Positions 54,395 to 64,000 of a stretch of 64,000 nt of DNA are shown piece after piece; within the stretch, counting starts at the first letter, position 1; each line of letters opens with the position of its first letter. Location: contig NC_081553.1 in assembly GCF_963082655.1 (NCBI RefSeq), positions 23,212,197 through 23,276,196 on the forward strand. Reading direction: 5' to 3'. The position numbers and the translations under genes are program-made. The DNA comes from Stomoxys calcitrans (Eukaryota > Arthropoda > Insecta > Diptera > Muscidae). A model generated the notes under the pieces. That model was given only the letters and a program-made list of their open reading frames with translations. It was not told the origin of the DNA and made no database searches.

Positions 54395-54712
54395 CATCCG
54401 AGTTCAATTTGGCCCCCATCGGTCTTTATTTGGATATAGGTGCCGTAGAGACCGATCTCCCGATTAAGAGTTTTGAGCCCATAAAAAGCGAATTTATTAT
54501 GCGATTTAACTGAAATTTGGTATAGTGACCTATGTAAGGCTTTTCAATATCCGTGCCATAAATAGTTTGAATCGCTATATATATTTAGATGTAGCTGCCA
54601 TAAGGACTAATCGAACCATATTTGGGTATAGCTACTATGGGCTCATAAATTATGATATTTTTCACCGGGTTATGATGACAGGTGGCTTAACTCAGCACGC
54701 TTTTACTTGTCT
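54395..54712 (+). mobile_element. HINE 3' fragment
   Basis: Two degenerate monomers (TTTATTTGGATATAGGTGCC, CTGAAATTTGGTATAGTGAC), then TTATGATGACAGGTGG, CTTAACTCAGCACGC and TTTTACTTGTC at 54712. The terminal palindrome is reduced to its right arm. Confidence 0.68.
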
Positions 54713-55682
54713 AATGTTCTCGCCGGGATTTGAAACCAGAAAATCGTACCTTCATTTCAATACCATACGGTATTGATAGTAAAGCAACACCATATGGTAA
54801 ACAAAGTAATACCGCATGGTATGGATGAATTTTAAATGATTAGTACTGTTTGGTACTTGCCTTATTACCAAACTAGTATTAGTATTAATACCAAACTGTT
54901 ATTGGTTTTAGTAACAAACCGTTATTGGATTTATTACCAAACCGTTATAGTATAATGCCAATCTCGTTATGACATGAATGTTCCACCCTCTAATGAAATT
55001 TTGACTTTTTTGTATGACTTCATCATGTTTTTGATATAGATAACTTTGATAACTTCTTTAGAGTTTGTATTTTTTCCATTTTCAACGCTTCCGAGTATTT
55101 GATTATGTTTTTACCCACACAACAAATCGTTTTAAAATATTTTATTAAGTTAAAAGAAATATTTGATAAGCCCGTCAATATTTAAAGCACAAAGCTATAC
55201 AAAACTTTTGCCGCGATAACATGAATACAAATTTGACGCCGTCAAATCTTAATAGACTCCTTCGTCTGGTATTAAATTTATACCAAATGGTATTAAACAT
55301 ATTTGCAAATAACGCCAATAAAATAATACCAGCCGGTATTGACAAAGTACCGTCTATTTCAATGTTGGCACTCACGAAGTAGACACTCAGGTGATACATG
55401 TGTGAATAACGGTTAGGACCTCTAGTCTCTTCTCACATTTTTATAAGGGAGTGTGTAGTTTCGAGACACCTCCATGATGGTTAAATGCATTTTCTTAACG
55501 TATTGGAAAGACCATAAGTTAGCTTAAGATTTAGTTTAACCAGCACAGGTTAAAACATCACCAAACGGAGCCAAAATAACTCTTTTAAAAATCGACAGTC
55601 CGAACGTCAGTGCGTCTCAGACACGTCCCTGGCGCTCGTCAGGTGCTAGTCACTTGAGGCCCTTCTTTTCATATGCAATTCT
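54713..55682. repeat. Unclassified A/T-rich DNA with clustered TACC-N4-GGTA palindromes
   Basis: ATACCATACGGTAT (about 54761), ACCATATGGT (about 54790), TACCGCATGGTA (about 54812), TACCAAATGGTA (about 55284) and TACCAGCCGGTA (about 55328), plus half-sites (CCAAACCGTTATTGG twice near 54910-54950). The 54713-54740 border carries a SINE1-like CTCGCCGGGATTTGAAACCA. No coding capacity. Possibly a relative of family C. Confidence 0.5.
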
Positions 55683-57126
55683 TTTTATACCCACCACCGA
55701 AGGATGGGGGTATATTCATTTTGTCATTCCGTTTGCAACACATCGAAATATCCATTTCCGACCCTATAAAGTATATATATTCTTGATCAGCGTAAAAATC
55801 TAAGACGATCTAGACATGTCCGTCCGTCTGTCCGCCTGTCTGTTGAAATCACGCTACAGTCTTTAAAAATAGAGATATTGAGCTGAAATTTTGCACAGAT
55901 TCTTTTTTTGTCTATGAGCAGGTTAAATTCGAAGATGGGCTATATCGGACTATATCTTCATATAGCCCCCATATAGACCGATCCGTCGATTTAGGGTCTT
56001 AGGCCCATAAAAGCCACATTTATTATTCGATTTTGTTGAAATTTAGGGTAGTGAGTTGTGTTAGGCCCTTCGACATCCTTCGTCAATTTGGCTCAGATCG
56101 GTTCAGATTTGGATATAGCTGCCATATAGACCGATCCTCAGATTTAGGGTTTTAGGTCATAAAAGCCACATTTATTATCCGATTTCGCTGAAATGTGGGA
56201 CAGTGAGTTGTGTTAGGCCCTTCGACATCCTTCGTTAAATTGGCCCAGATCGGTTCAGATTTGGATATAGTTGCCATATAGACCGATCCTCCGATTTAGG
56301 GTCTTAGGCCCACAAAAGCCACATTTATTATCCAATTTTGATGAAATTCGGGGCAGTGAGTTGTGTTACATATTTCTTTAATTTGGTCCAGATCGGTTCA
56401 GATTTAGATATAGCTGCCATATAGACCGATTTCTTGATTTATGGTTTTGGGCCCATAAAATGCTCATTTATTGTCTGATGTCGCTGAAATTTGGAACAGT
56501 GAGTTAAGTTAATCTCCTTGACATACTTCTGCAATATCGCACAGATCGGTTCAGATTTGGATATAGCTCCCATATAGACCGATATCTGGGTTTTAGGTTT
56601 TGGGGCGATAAAAGACGCATTTATTGTCCGATGTCGCTGAAATTTGACACAGTGAGTTTGGTTAGGCTCTTCGACGTCCTTCTTCAATGTTGCCCAGATC
56701 GGTCCAGATTTGCATATAGCTGCCATATAGACCGATCTCTCGATTTAAGGTTTAGGGCCCATAAAAGAGGCATTTATTGTACGATTTCGCCGAAAGTTGG
56801 GACAGTGCTTTCTGTTAGGCTTTTCGACATGTTTAAGCAACTTGGACCAAATCGGTTTAGATTTGGATATAACTGCCATGTAGACCGATATCTCGATTTA
56901 AAGTCTTGGCCCCATAAAAGGCGCATTTATAATCCGATTTCACTGAAATTTGACACAGTGACTTATGTTCGGCTTTTCGACATCGCGTCGTATATAGTTC
57001 AGATCGGTATGAGGTATATGAGTATAAGGTATGAAATTTTCATCGAATTTTGATGAAAGGTGGTTTACATATATACCCGAGGTGGTGGGTATCGGCCGGG
57101 CCGAACTTAACGCCTTTTTACTTGTT
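55683..57126 (+). mobile_element. HINE (sub-family 1), full length, 1444 bp
   Basis: A textbook copy in plus orientation: TTTTATACCCACCACCGAAG, GATGGGGGTATATTCATTTT, TTTGCAACACATCGAAATAT, CCCTATAAAGTATATATATT, CTTGATCAGCG, GACGATCTAGACATG, a GTCY tract (55818-55843), then TGAGCTGAAATTTTGCACAG. About seven monomers of roughly 150 bp. It ends ATACCCGAGGTGGTGGGTAT, CGGCCGGGCCGAACTTAACG and CCTTTTTACTTGTT. The left arm of the palindrome has lost its GTT. The start (ATACCCACCACC) and the 3' GGTGGTGGGTAT form a 12-bp subterminal inverted pair. Confidence 0.95.
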
Positions 57127-58727
57127 CTCACTGGATTATCACGAGCGGCCAGATGCGTCTCTTTCATATTGTACTACCAACCTAAACCTAAACATATGCA
57201 CAACTGGCATATTCCTTCAAAACCACTGTTCACACTGAAATGAATCAATGGCAACACGCCCAAGGGCCCAGTAGGTTTTCTACAAATCAACACAACTTTA
57301 CGTACACACCCCACCACACTAACTAAGATTTCCATCGAATTCAAAGGTATGAACAAATGTTGTTGTTACGATTTAAGTGTGATGTACTGCCAATGGTTAC
57401 ACTAACACAAACATGCATAAATTTCAACACAAGTGCAAGTAAACATTCAGACATACACATGTGACTATATATAGCTAGCTATAGCTAACAGGTCCTGTTT
57501 GTGGGTCCCTTGTCAAGCGTAATATGAGCTGTCAAAAATGCTGTACCTTATGAAAAGTCATTGACAGCTACAGGAGACTTACGCCTGTCACAAAACAGTA
57601 GACATCTTGTGGCTTTACAACTACAAGTGGTTACACTCAGTGGATGGATGAATGAATGGATGCTGGTTGTGGGTTTTGTCACTGCGACATCCATACCCAC
57701 ACCCACACTCACACACACGCAAGCACATTTCAATTCCCTTTCCATAGTTCTATATAAACATTTGGTATGTGTATGAGAGGTTATGCTACTGAAACCACAA
57801 ACGAATCCATCCACACGAGGATCATCCAAACATCATCAACCTTAACCATTGCCACCTTGATTTCCATATCCTAATGCATATCAACAGCACCACCATTGCT
57901 TTACTCAACCCAATCGCCATCATCATCATCATCATAATCGTCATTATGTATCCCAGAACGCTAGTACGGGATACTTAAAAGTCAGAGACAATCATCGAAC
58001 GCAGCAATAACGTATCAATATTCACTCACCTTCATATGCTTTGGCATTATATCTGGAATACATTGACCTGCTGACTGCTTATCGCAAAAGGACCAAATGT
58101 ACAACATAAAGGACTTTAGAAAACTCCCTACTGCCACACATAATGTACACTGAAAAAATTTTCACTTGAAATAAAAATGGCAATAAAATAAGCCAGCTCT
58201 CCCCAATGTGTAGAAGCTGTACTTTTGCAGACTTGAATATGTATGAGCAAGGCAAGTGATCAAGAATGATTCTACAGTAATCATTATGGTTGATTTGAAT
58301 GCGGCACAAAGCGCAATGTCAATCTACTACTCCAGTTGGAGTACCCCGAAATCTTTTACAATGGGACAGTTGTGATTTCTGCCATTATCTGTCCGACATT
58401 AAACTGAAGGGTCCTGATGACGTAACTATCGGACATCTTGATTGCACTTTTTCTCTGATGATTTCATCTTCGAGGTTTAGTATTCCAAAAAATAACGTAT
58501 TTTTGGAATTTGTCACTTGTTAACTCGAGCTTTTTTGGCATACTCCTCCTTGTCTCCATTTGTGTTCAGATAAAAAAGAGTTTGAAGCTTGTACAGAGCC
58601 TTAAAACATTCTATCAAACACTTCGACTTCACTGTCCTTAAACTTGTATTGAGGGTCAAAAATTCATTTCTAAGTTTTTTATTAAAGTGAACTTTGTAGC
58701 GTAAATCCCTGTTCTAGGCAATCTGTC
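57127..58727. other. Low-copy DNA with simple repeats, no recognisable genes
   Basis: Contains ACACCCACACTCACACACAC (about 57700) and an ATCATCATCATCAT run (about 57910-57932). Overlapping frames at 57548-57829 (minus) and 57561-57776 (plus) show no family features. Confidence 0.5.
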
Positions 58728-58952
58728 CAAATGCAAATTTGACCATGAACATTCCATTTAGGAACAGGGGCAAACTTCTCACATATCAACGAATGGTGTC
58801 CGATTCAAGTTTAAGGCCAATGGTAAGGGGCCTCCTTTTTATAGCTGAGTCCTAACTGCGTGCTGCAGTGCGACATCTCTTTGTGTAGAAGGTTTCACAT
58901 GGCTGCCATACCAAATGGTGCAGTACCTCACAAATGACTCCAGCGTTACATG
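58728..58952 (-). mobile_element. SINE1, headless
   Basis: Minus strand: TGTAACGCTGGAGTCATTTG, 'TGAGGTACTGCACC', the body with GACTCAGCTATAAAAAGGAG and CCCTGTTCCTAAATGGAATG to a CAAATTTGCAT tail. The tRNA-like head is missing where SINE2 begins at 58955, so SINE2 or a rearrangement replaced it. The body contains a 12-15 base insertion near 58905. Confidence 0.82.
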
Positions 58953-58954
58953 GG

Positions 58955-59112
58955 GATAGGTTTTAGGAAGAGTGGCAGTCTTTTACAGACTCACTTAGAC
59001 AATTTGAAGTCCATTGTGATACCACAGCAGTGATAGACCAAGGCTTCGGACGGGAATCGAACCCATGACCCCTGCACTGGTAATCCAAGCACGTTACCTA
59101 CACGGCTACCGG
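58955..59112 (-). mobile_element. SINE2, full length with intact A and B boxes
   Basis: Minus strand CCGGTAGCCGTGTAGGTAAC (A box), GTGCTTGGATTACCAGTGCA, a perfect B box in GGGTTCGATTCCCG, then TGGTCTATCACTGCTGTGGT, ATCACAATGGACTTC, TTGTCTAAGTGAGTCTG and ACTGCCACTCTTCCTAAAAC plus CTATCC. About 158 bp. This is the clearer of the two copies and the better one for comparing with the LINE 3' end at 14757-14829. Confidence 0.88.
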
Positions 59113-59159
59113 TTATAACCAACGTAGAAAAATTTTTTTTCTGTTGTCCTCTCCATGCT

Positions 59160-59445
59160 GTCAATAACAGTGGTAAGTACGGCGCAAATCGGTACTTAAC
59201 CTAATATAGCTGCGATATAAACCGATCTGGGATCTTGACTTCTTGAGCCTCTAGAGGGCGCAATTCTCATCCGATTTAGCAGACATTTTATATAGTACAA
59301 CGGCTTCTCTCATGACCTTCAACATGCGTGTCTAATATGGTCTGAGTCGATCAATAGCCGGATACAGCTCCCATATAAACCTACCTCCCGATTTTCCTTC
59401 TTGAGCACCTTCAAGGCGCAATTCGCAATTCCTGAGATTTGAGGA
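59160..59445 (+). repeat. HINE satellite (sub-family 3) fragment
   Basis: Two monomers (AATCGGTACTTAACCTAATA, TGACTTCTTGAGCCTCTAGA, 'GGGCGCAATTCTCATCCG') without termini. Adjacent to SINE2. Confidence 0.7.
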
Positions 59446-60160
59446 TGGAAGATTCCACTCTAATATGTTGATTGCGATCGACCTAATTGCGTACATCTCT
59501 TTCCAAAACGCTGACAACCTCAATGATATGGAAATATTGAGATTTTACGCAGTTGCCTGCTATAACGATCCGAACCTGCAGAGCTCAATACCCGAGGGCA
59601 AATGCAATGTATTGACCAACATCCCCATAGGCAGTAACCTGCATATAAGTACCACAGCTGCATACTGCAACTCAACCCGGGATTTGGGTATAAACCACAG
59701 TCATCACATTGCTCTCATACTAGAGCTCACCAAAGTCGCAGAGTCTGCTGAACGATTAAAGTTACTAGTCGAACTTCGTAACAGCAGGTCTAGCAATTGG
59801 ACTCATAATCGACTCGGAGTGGTCACCAGAAAGAGAGCATTACCAACCGAAGTATTCGGAGTTCTTCAATTTCTCGTCAACAGAGTGGCGACCACCTATT
59901 GAAAGAGCCAATCCATTCCGAGCTCAGCTCTACCTGCAAATTGGGTCTTGGACACAGCGACGACATTGCTCTTGTACAGAGAGTAGTTATAGTCTGGATA
60001 TGACCAAAGTCTGGGGGCTTCTTATACAGAGGTACCAAAAGGTATCAAAGACTACAATCTGTCTTCATAGCCGAGTCTTAACATTTGAATTTCAAATCGT
60101 CTCAAACTGGGCACCTGGAAGAGAGGAGGAAACCAACCTAGCCGAACTAACGCTTATATA
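59446..60160. other. Low-copy DNA; one 145-codon frame of unknown meaning
   Basis: The plus frame at 59465-59902 (MLIAIDLIAYISFQN...) has no domain, motif or signal peptide that I recognise. It overlaps satellite DNA at its start and lies in repeat-rich surroundings, so it is more likely chance or an old element than a gene. The GCCGAACTAACGC word near 60141 resembles a HINE end. Confidence 0.35.
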
Positions 60161-60396
60161 TTGGGTTGCCCAAAAAGTAATTGCGGATTTTTTAAAAGAA
60201 AGTAAATGCATTATTAATAAAACTTAGAATGGACTTTAATCAAATATACTTTTTTACACTTTTTTTCTAAAGCAAGCTAAAAGTAACAGCTGATAACTGA
60301 CAGAAGAAAGAATGCAATTACAGAGTCACAAACTGTGAAAAAATTTGTCAACGCCGACTATATGAAAAATCCGCAATTACTTTTTGGGCAACCCAA
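60161..60396 (-). mobile_element. mariner-derived MITE, 236 bp
   Basis: Inverted copy of the same MITE: TTGGGTTGCCCAAAAAGTAA ... TTACTTTTTGGGCAACCC plus AA, flanked by TA (60159-60160, 60397-60398). The interior words are the reverse complements of those at 49689-49924. Both inverted repeats are perfect at their outer ends. Confidence 0.95.
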
Positions 60397-60398
60397 TA

Positions 60399-61330
60399 CA
60401 TAGTGTGTCAAAAAACGAAACTCTCAACAGAGTTCGACATCTCTCACGAGCCCCAGCACACAAAGCAACACCAATAGGGACAACAATAAATATGGCCCAA
60501 CTTTCGGATAATCAATATCACAAGATGCGATTAACTACGTTAATCGAAACAACACAGAACCAACATCGTCAGATGCAGTTCCCATATCATATTACGCAAC
60601 CCCAAATAACTCGCACCTGTGCAGCAACAACCATCATGGATAGCTAGAGTGTATGCATTCCTCCACTAAGTAATGTTCTTCACCTACTTTGTACCCTTGA
60701 AAATGTGTCCAGCCTTTCAACCGTAATCTTGTATTCGTGGGCTCAACTTTAATTCCACACCGACCTCTATTCCTCATCGCACATGGATCTCTAATGCCTC
60801 CAATTCTCAGGTCTCCCATAGTCGCACAAATTATTCATGGACAGGTAAAGCATTAAAGGAGCCTTATCCCATCAGTTTGAATCGCAGACCGAGTTAAAGC
60901 CTGTGCGATTACAGGCGCTATGTTTAGTATAAAACCTAGACTTTGACTAAATCCAAAGTCTTGGCAGTCCCGCGTGAACTTCGAGTCTCTTGTAAATTGA
61001 TAAGTTATCCGATAGTAGTCACTGTCCGCCAATCGCTTTACCTATGTATCATAAAGACGTTCCAAAGGAAGCGCTTTAAGCCGCCTAGTAAGCCCAACAG
61101 CCAGAAGCAGTGAATCATTACTCACGTATTATTGACATTTCCCTTTTCACTCTGCACAGAACAGCTATGCAGATCGCAAGTAGAACAAAAGGCGGCGAAA
61201 TCGGACTAAAGTCAAAATCTGGGCGGTAAGTTACCCAATCATTGTCACTGTCCGTCCATTTCGTTTTTAACCTATCTTTAAAGCGTTTAATGTTCCACAA
61301 TATGCAAATTTAGCAATATTGTCTAGGTCT
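60399..61330. other. DNA of unclear origin, possibly the decayed 3' part of the neighbouring LINE
   Basis: No repeat family recognised. By position it lies downstream, in minus orientation, of the R1-like RT fragments at 61335-62900 and could contain their remains, but no frame shows a motif. The minus frame 61118-61300 is not recognisable. Confidence 0.35.
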
Positions 61331-61334
61331 TATC

Positions 61335-62900
61335 CTTAACAACACTATCTTTCCGTTCAGGCAAAATGCACTTGGCCAGCTCACCACGAATGTCCTTCCA
61401 AGTCTAGAATCTCCTTCAAGTACGATGAAAGTCATAAATAAACTCATTAAAAGCGAATCTATGATTCGTCGTGATTATTCCATATCAAAAATTCCATTTC
61501 ATGCCTTTGAACAAAATACTCATTCTCCTATTCTCTGCGTTGTTAACACCAACACTTTCGCTTAATTTACACACAATATGCATCCCATGGCAGCTGGTTG
61601 TACGTACCGGATTGACCCGATGGATTTCTTTCAGCGGCAAGGCCTGTCGCCTCAATTTACAACAATTTCATGGCCAGTTTACCACGAGTTTCCAGCGCAA
61701 GTCTGAAATATCCTTCAACTAAGATGAGGCTCATCCTAGAGCATTTCCGGACTGCTCATCCGATGAGCAGATCATCTGCATATGCACTGATGTCATTGGA
61801 AGCCCTAAAAACAAATTCATCAACCGTCGTGTCTATTCTATGCCAAACTGGTACTCCTAAGTTGCGCAATGTGACGATTCCGTTACAATATAGCTTTGAG
61901 AAAGATTGTTCCTTTGTGCTCTGCGTTGTCAGAACCAACACGATAGATTCATTCCAGCACAATACACTTGGCCTGTCTTCCAGCGCAAGTTTGGAATCTC
62001 CTTCGTCGTCGTCAATTGCACAATGTGGACGATTCCGTTACAATATGCCTTTTGCGCATGATAGTCTCTTGTTCTCTGCGTTGTCAATTGTTTCATAAGT
62101 TGCACAAGTCCATGAGGCCCTTGAACAAGATAGTCATTCCCTTGTCCTCTGCGTTGTTATCACCAACACGATCGCTCCACTCACACACAACACACATGGC
62201 CTGCGCACCACGAGTTTCCAACTCAAGTTTGGAATATCCTTCAGTACGAGGCTCATCCCAGAGCATATCCGGACTGTTCATCCGAAAAGTAGATCATCCG
62301 CGTATTTATTATATTATCTACCCCAAAAGTTACTGACCCAAATAGATGTTTTCTAGCACGTATCTTAGGTACGCTATGCTATTAACGCTAATCGTACAAG
62401 CCTTTGAAATCGACAAAAATGCCAATGACATGTTTGGTGCTTGACCCGTTCACACAGTTTTACACATGGATCCTACCACCCAAAGTACTTCTTGCTTCAC
62501 GAAAGTACATTGAAGACCTTCCAAAATCTTGTGTCTTCCTTGCGGAAGCCAAACTGTTACAGGGATGTACCCTAGTTATAGGCCTTCCTGAAATCTAGAT
62601 CCAATCTTTCTCCAACACTTGTACAAAAAGGTAGAGAAGGCTGATGCCCCCATACCATCTTGGTTTGCTGCTCAATCGATCTGGTCGGATTTGGTCAATA
62701 TTCTTTCAAAACATATCGCAAGCACTAACCATGCAAACTCTTCTATCTTAGAACCAACTACAATAAAGAGATCGCTTCCGAAAATGCCTCCAGCTCATGG
62801 GTCAACGATTTCATCTTACTTGGTATGGGCTGTCTGCAATGAAGAACACAGACAAACACGGTAGCATAACTACCTTCTTGCCAGGACCGTCGTGACTATA
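61335..62900 (-). pseudogene. R1-like LINE reverse transcriptase, decayed, with repeated palm segments
   Basis: Minus-strand remains: LGYIPVTVWLPQGRHK (about 62500-62590), resembling the RT motif before the first Asp; KYADDLLFG (about 62285-62310) followed by SKLELETRGAQAMCVVCEWS and DRVGDNNAEDKGMTILFKG (62100-62230); a second active-site copy, VDEFVFRASNDISAYADDLL (about 61760-61815), again followed by ALETRGKLAMK-type words. The same stretch (TTTCCAGCGCAAG..., CTCTGCGTTGT...) recurs at least four times between 61340 and 62240. All frames are broken. It is a dead, internally rearranged element. R1-clade assignment is from the YADDLL...RRGAQAM...W pattern and is moderately secure. Confidence 0.68.
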
Positions 62901-63456
62901 CCATACAAGTCAAAAATGAAGATCGATCATTCGAATTCACAATGAAGGCACTTTGTTTGATCCACTGGCTGAGAATTTACTCAACATTACCTGGTATGAC
63001 CAGTTATAACATCCATATCAGGCTACCTTCCGCTTCCGAAGCTACAGTCAATGTCCTATATTTCGATTCTTTCCAGATATTGAGGGGGCCCAATCGTATC
63101 CCCACTGAGAGTATTCTTTCTTTCTCATCTATCTAATATATTCTCATACGTTGCAAAGTCAATATCTTGTCCTCCACCATAAAACCACGTCGGCAAACGC
63201 GGTATACTCTTCCCATGGACTATATCTGTTGTCTTGTATAAACCTTCCTCGCAACTAATCAACAACCGCTTGTACGTTCTCAGATTTCTATATCTTAGCT
63301 TTTGGCGTAGATCGTTAGTACTTGAAATTTGTGGTTCTTTGGAGTCGCTTGCGAAGAATCTTGACGTTCCGCCACATCGTCTCTAGTTTACAGATCAGCC
63401 ATTTGACTTTAATTTGCGTAGTCTTTCCATGTCTACTTAAAACCAATTTATTCACC
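62901..63456. other. DNA of unclear origin
   Basis: No recognisable repeat or gene. By position it could be the upstream part of the decayed LINE. I saw no endonuclease motif. Confidence 0.35.
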
Positions 63457-63772
63457 GTGGCTACCGTGGCGCAGAGGTTAGCATGTCCACTTATGACGCC
63501 AAACACCTGGATTAAAATCTCCATGTATACATCAACAAAATATTCAGCGGTGGTTATCCCCTTACAAATGCTGGGTACATTTGTAAGGTATCCTGCAATG
63601 TTGAAACTTCTCTACCAAGTGATGACGCTATGCGGCACGGCGTTCGGACTCGCCATAAAAAAAGGGGGCCCCTTATCATTGGGCTTAAACTTTAATCGTA
63701 CTGCACTCATTGATATGAGAGAAGTAAGTATCCCCTGTTCCCTAATGGAATGTTCATGGGAAATTTAGTATT
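63457..63772 (+). mobile_element. SINE1, nearly full length, diverged
   Basis: GGCTACCGTGGCGCAGAGGT starts the head; the A box is intact, and the B box is mutated (CTGGATTAAAATC). Body TTCAGCGGTGGTTATCCCCT, 'CGGACTCGCCATAAAAAAAG' and ATTGGGCTTAAACTTTAATC. The tail (TTCATGGGAAATTTA) is short. No target duplication is evident. Confidence 0.87.
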
Positions 63773-64000
63773 TAGTATTCATCGCAACTCGTCTACCTTA
63801 GTCAAATGGTCTGGTGTTGTGCTAACTAAAAATTCCCCGTGTATCCTTAATGCCTCAGTTGTGAGTTCCAAGAAAGATGGCAATTTTCCCTCAGTGTTTT
63901 CAAACTTGGATATATTTACCATATTCATTCAGTGGATGATTTTAAGATTTATGGATTAGTATGTGTGCAAATCAAACTGTCAATATGTACATTTTCTCAA
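63773..64000. other. Window end, nothing recognised
   Basis: Mixed-composition DNA with a short open frame (63750-63959) that overlaps the SINE tail. No motif. Confidence 0.4.

Noticed and set aside
54721..54745. Possible SINE1 remnant (CTCGCCGGGATTTGAAACCA)
   Set aside because: Only about 20 bases match the B-box region, too little to call an insertion.
59465..59902. 145-aa plus-strand frame, the longest in low-copy DNA
   Set aside because: No recognised domain, starts near satellite DNA, and no promoter or splice context that I can support. Reported only as unknown.

Overview
This window reads as repeat-rich, gene-poor DNA from a fly, most likely a calyptrate (muscoid) fly such as a stable fly, horn fly or house fly. 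The organism call is inference. It rests on dozens of short interspersed elements with a (GTCY)n microsatellite next to a 'TATATATATTCTTGATC' block, which is the signature of the dipteran DINE-1 / mini-me (Helentron-associated, HINE) elements, here greatly expanded. I found no convincing host protein-coding exon, rRNA, genuine tRNA or CRISPR array. Nearly everything that can be named is a transposable element or a piece of one.

Layout. 1-2819 is the 3' part of a non-LTR retrotransposon (LINE) with an 883-codon open frame (end of an endonuclease plus a complete reverse transcriptase), the only intact long protein in the window. 2820-6500 is HINE-type satellite carrying a 232-bp TA-flanked MITE, followed by an RTE LINE fragment. 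6666-9222 is mostly low-copy DNA. 9234-12965 holds a 5'-truncated RTE copy with an 11-bp target duplication, a HINE with a nested SINE, and pieces of an RNase-H-type LINE. 14757-15560 is another RNase-H LINE 3' end. 15572-19735 is a HINE followed by a separate repeat family ('family B') with several SINEs and a mariner MITE. 21072-32605 is an almost continuous run of HINEs, many abutting head to tail. 33841-39140 holds more HINEs plus a separate roughly 120-bp tandem array ('family C'). 40591-40720 is a hAT-like MITE. 41098-44880 contains a HINE whose GTCY tract has grown to about 530 bp. 46702-49924 holds a HINE split by a mariner, then a dead DDE transposase with another mariner MITE in it. 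50182-52507 is a SINE followed by a HINE with about ten 150-bp monomers. 53830-54200, 55683-57126 and 58728-63772 contain a LINE 3' fragment, a full-length HINE, SINEs, a mariner MITE and a badly rearranged R1-like LINE. The gaps (roughly 6.7-9.2, 13-14.7, 19.7-21, 28.7-29.1, 32.6-33.8, 39.3-40.5, 44.9-46.7, 52.5-53.8 and 57.1-58.7 kb) look like low-copy intergenic or intronic DNA with simple repeats.

How the parts relate. The elements are heavily nested, so relative ages can be read directly. SINEs, mariner MITEs, a hAT MITE and an unnamed TA-MITE all sit inside HINE monomers, so the HINE arrays are older than those insertions. One 402-bp tandem duplication postdates a SINE insertion. A second SINE family has a 3' tail matching the 3' end of the RNase-H LINE at 14.76 kb, suggesting that LINE family supplies its mobilisation machinery. 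A mariner with a partial transposase frame and three roughly 230-bp copies share termini and form a deletion series. The most distinctive signal is the HINE monomer itself: three sub-families with different termini each carry tandem monomers of about 150 bp built around the same near-palindromic core (GATATAGCTGCCATATA between ATCGG/CCGAT arms).
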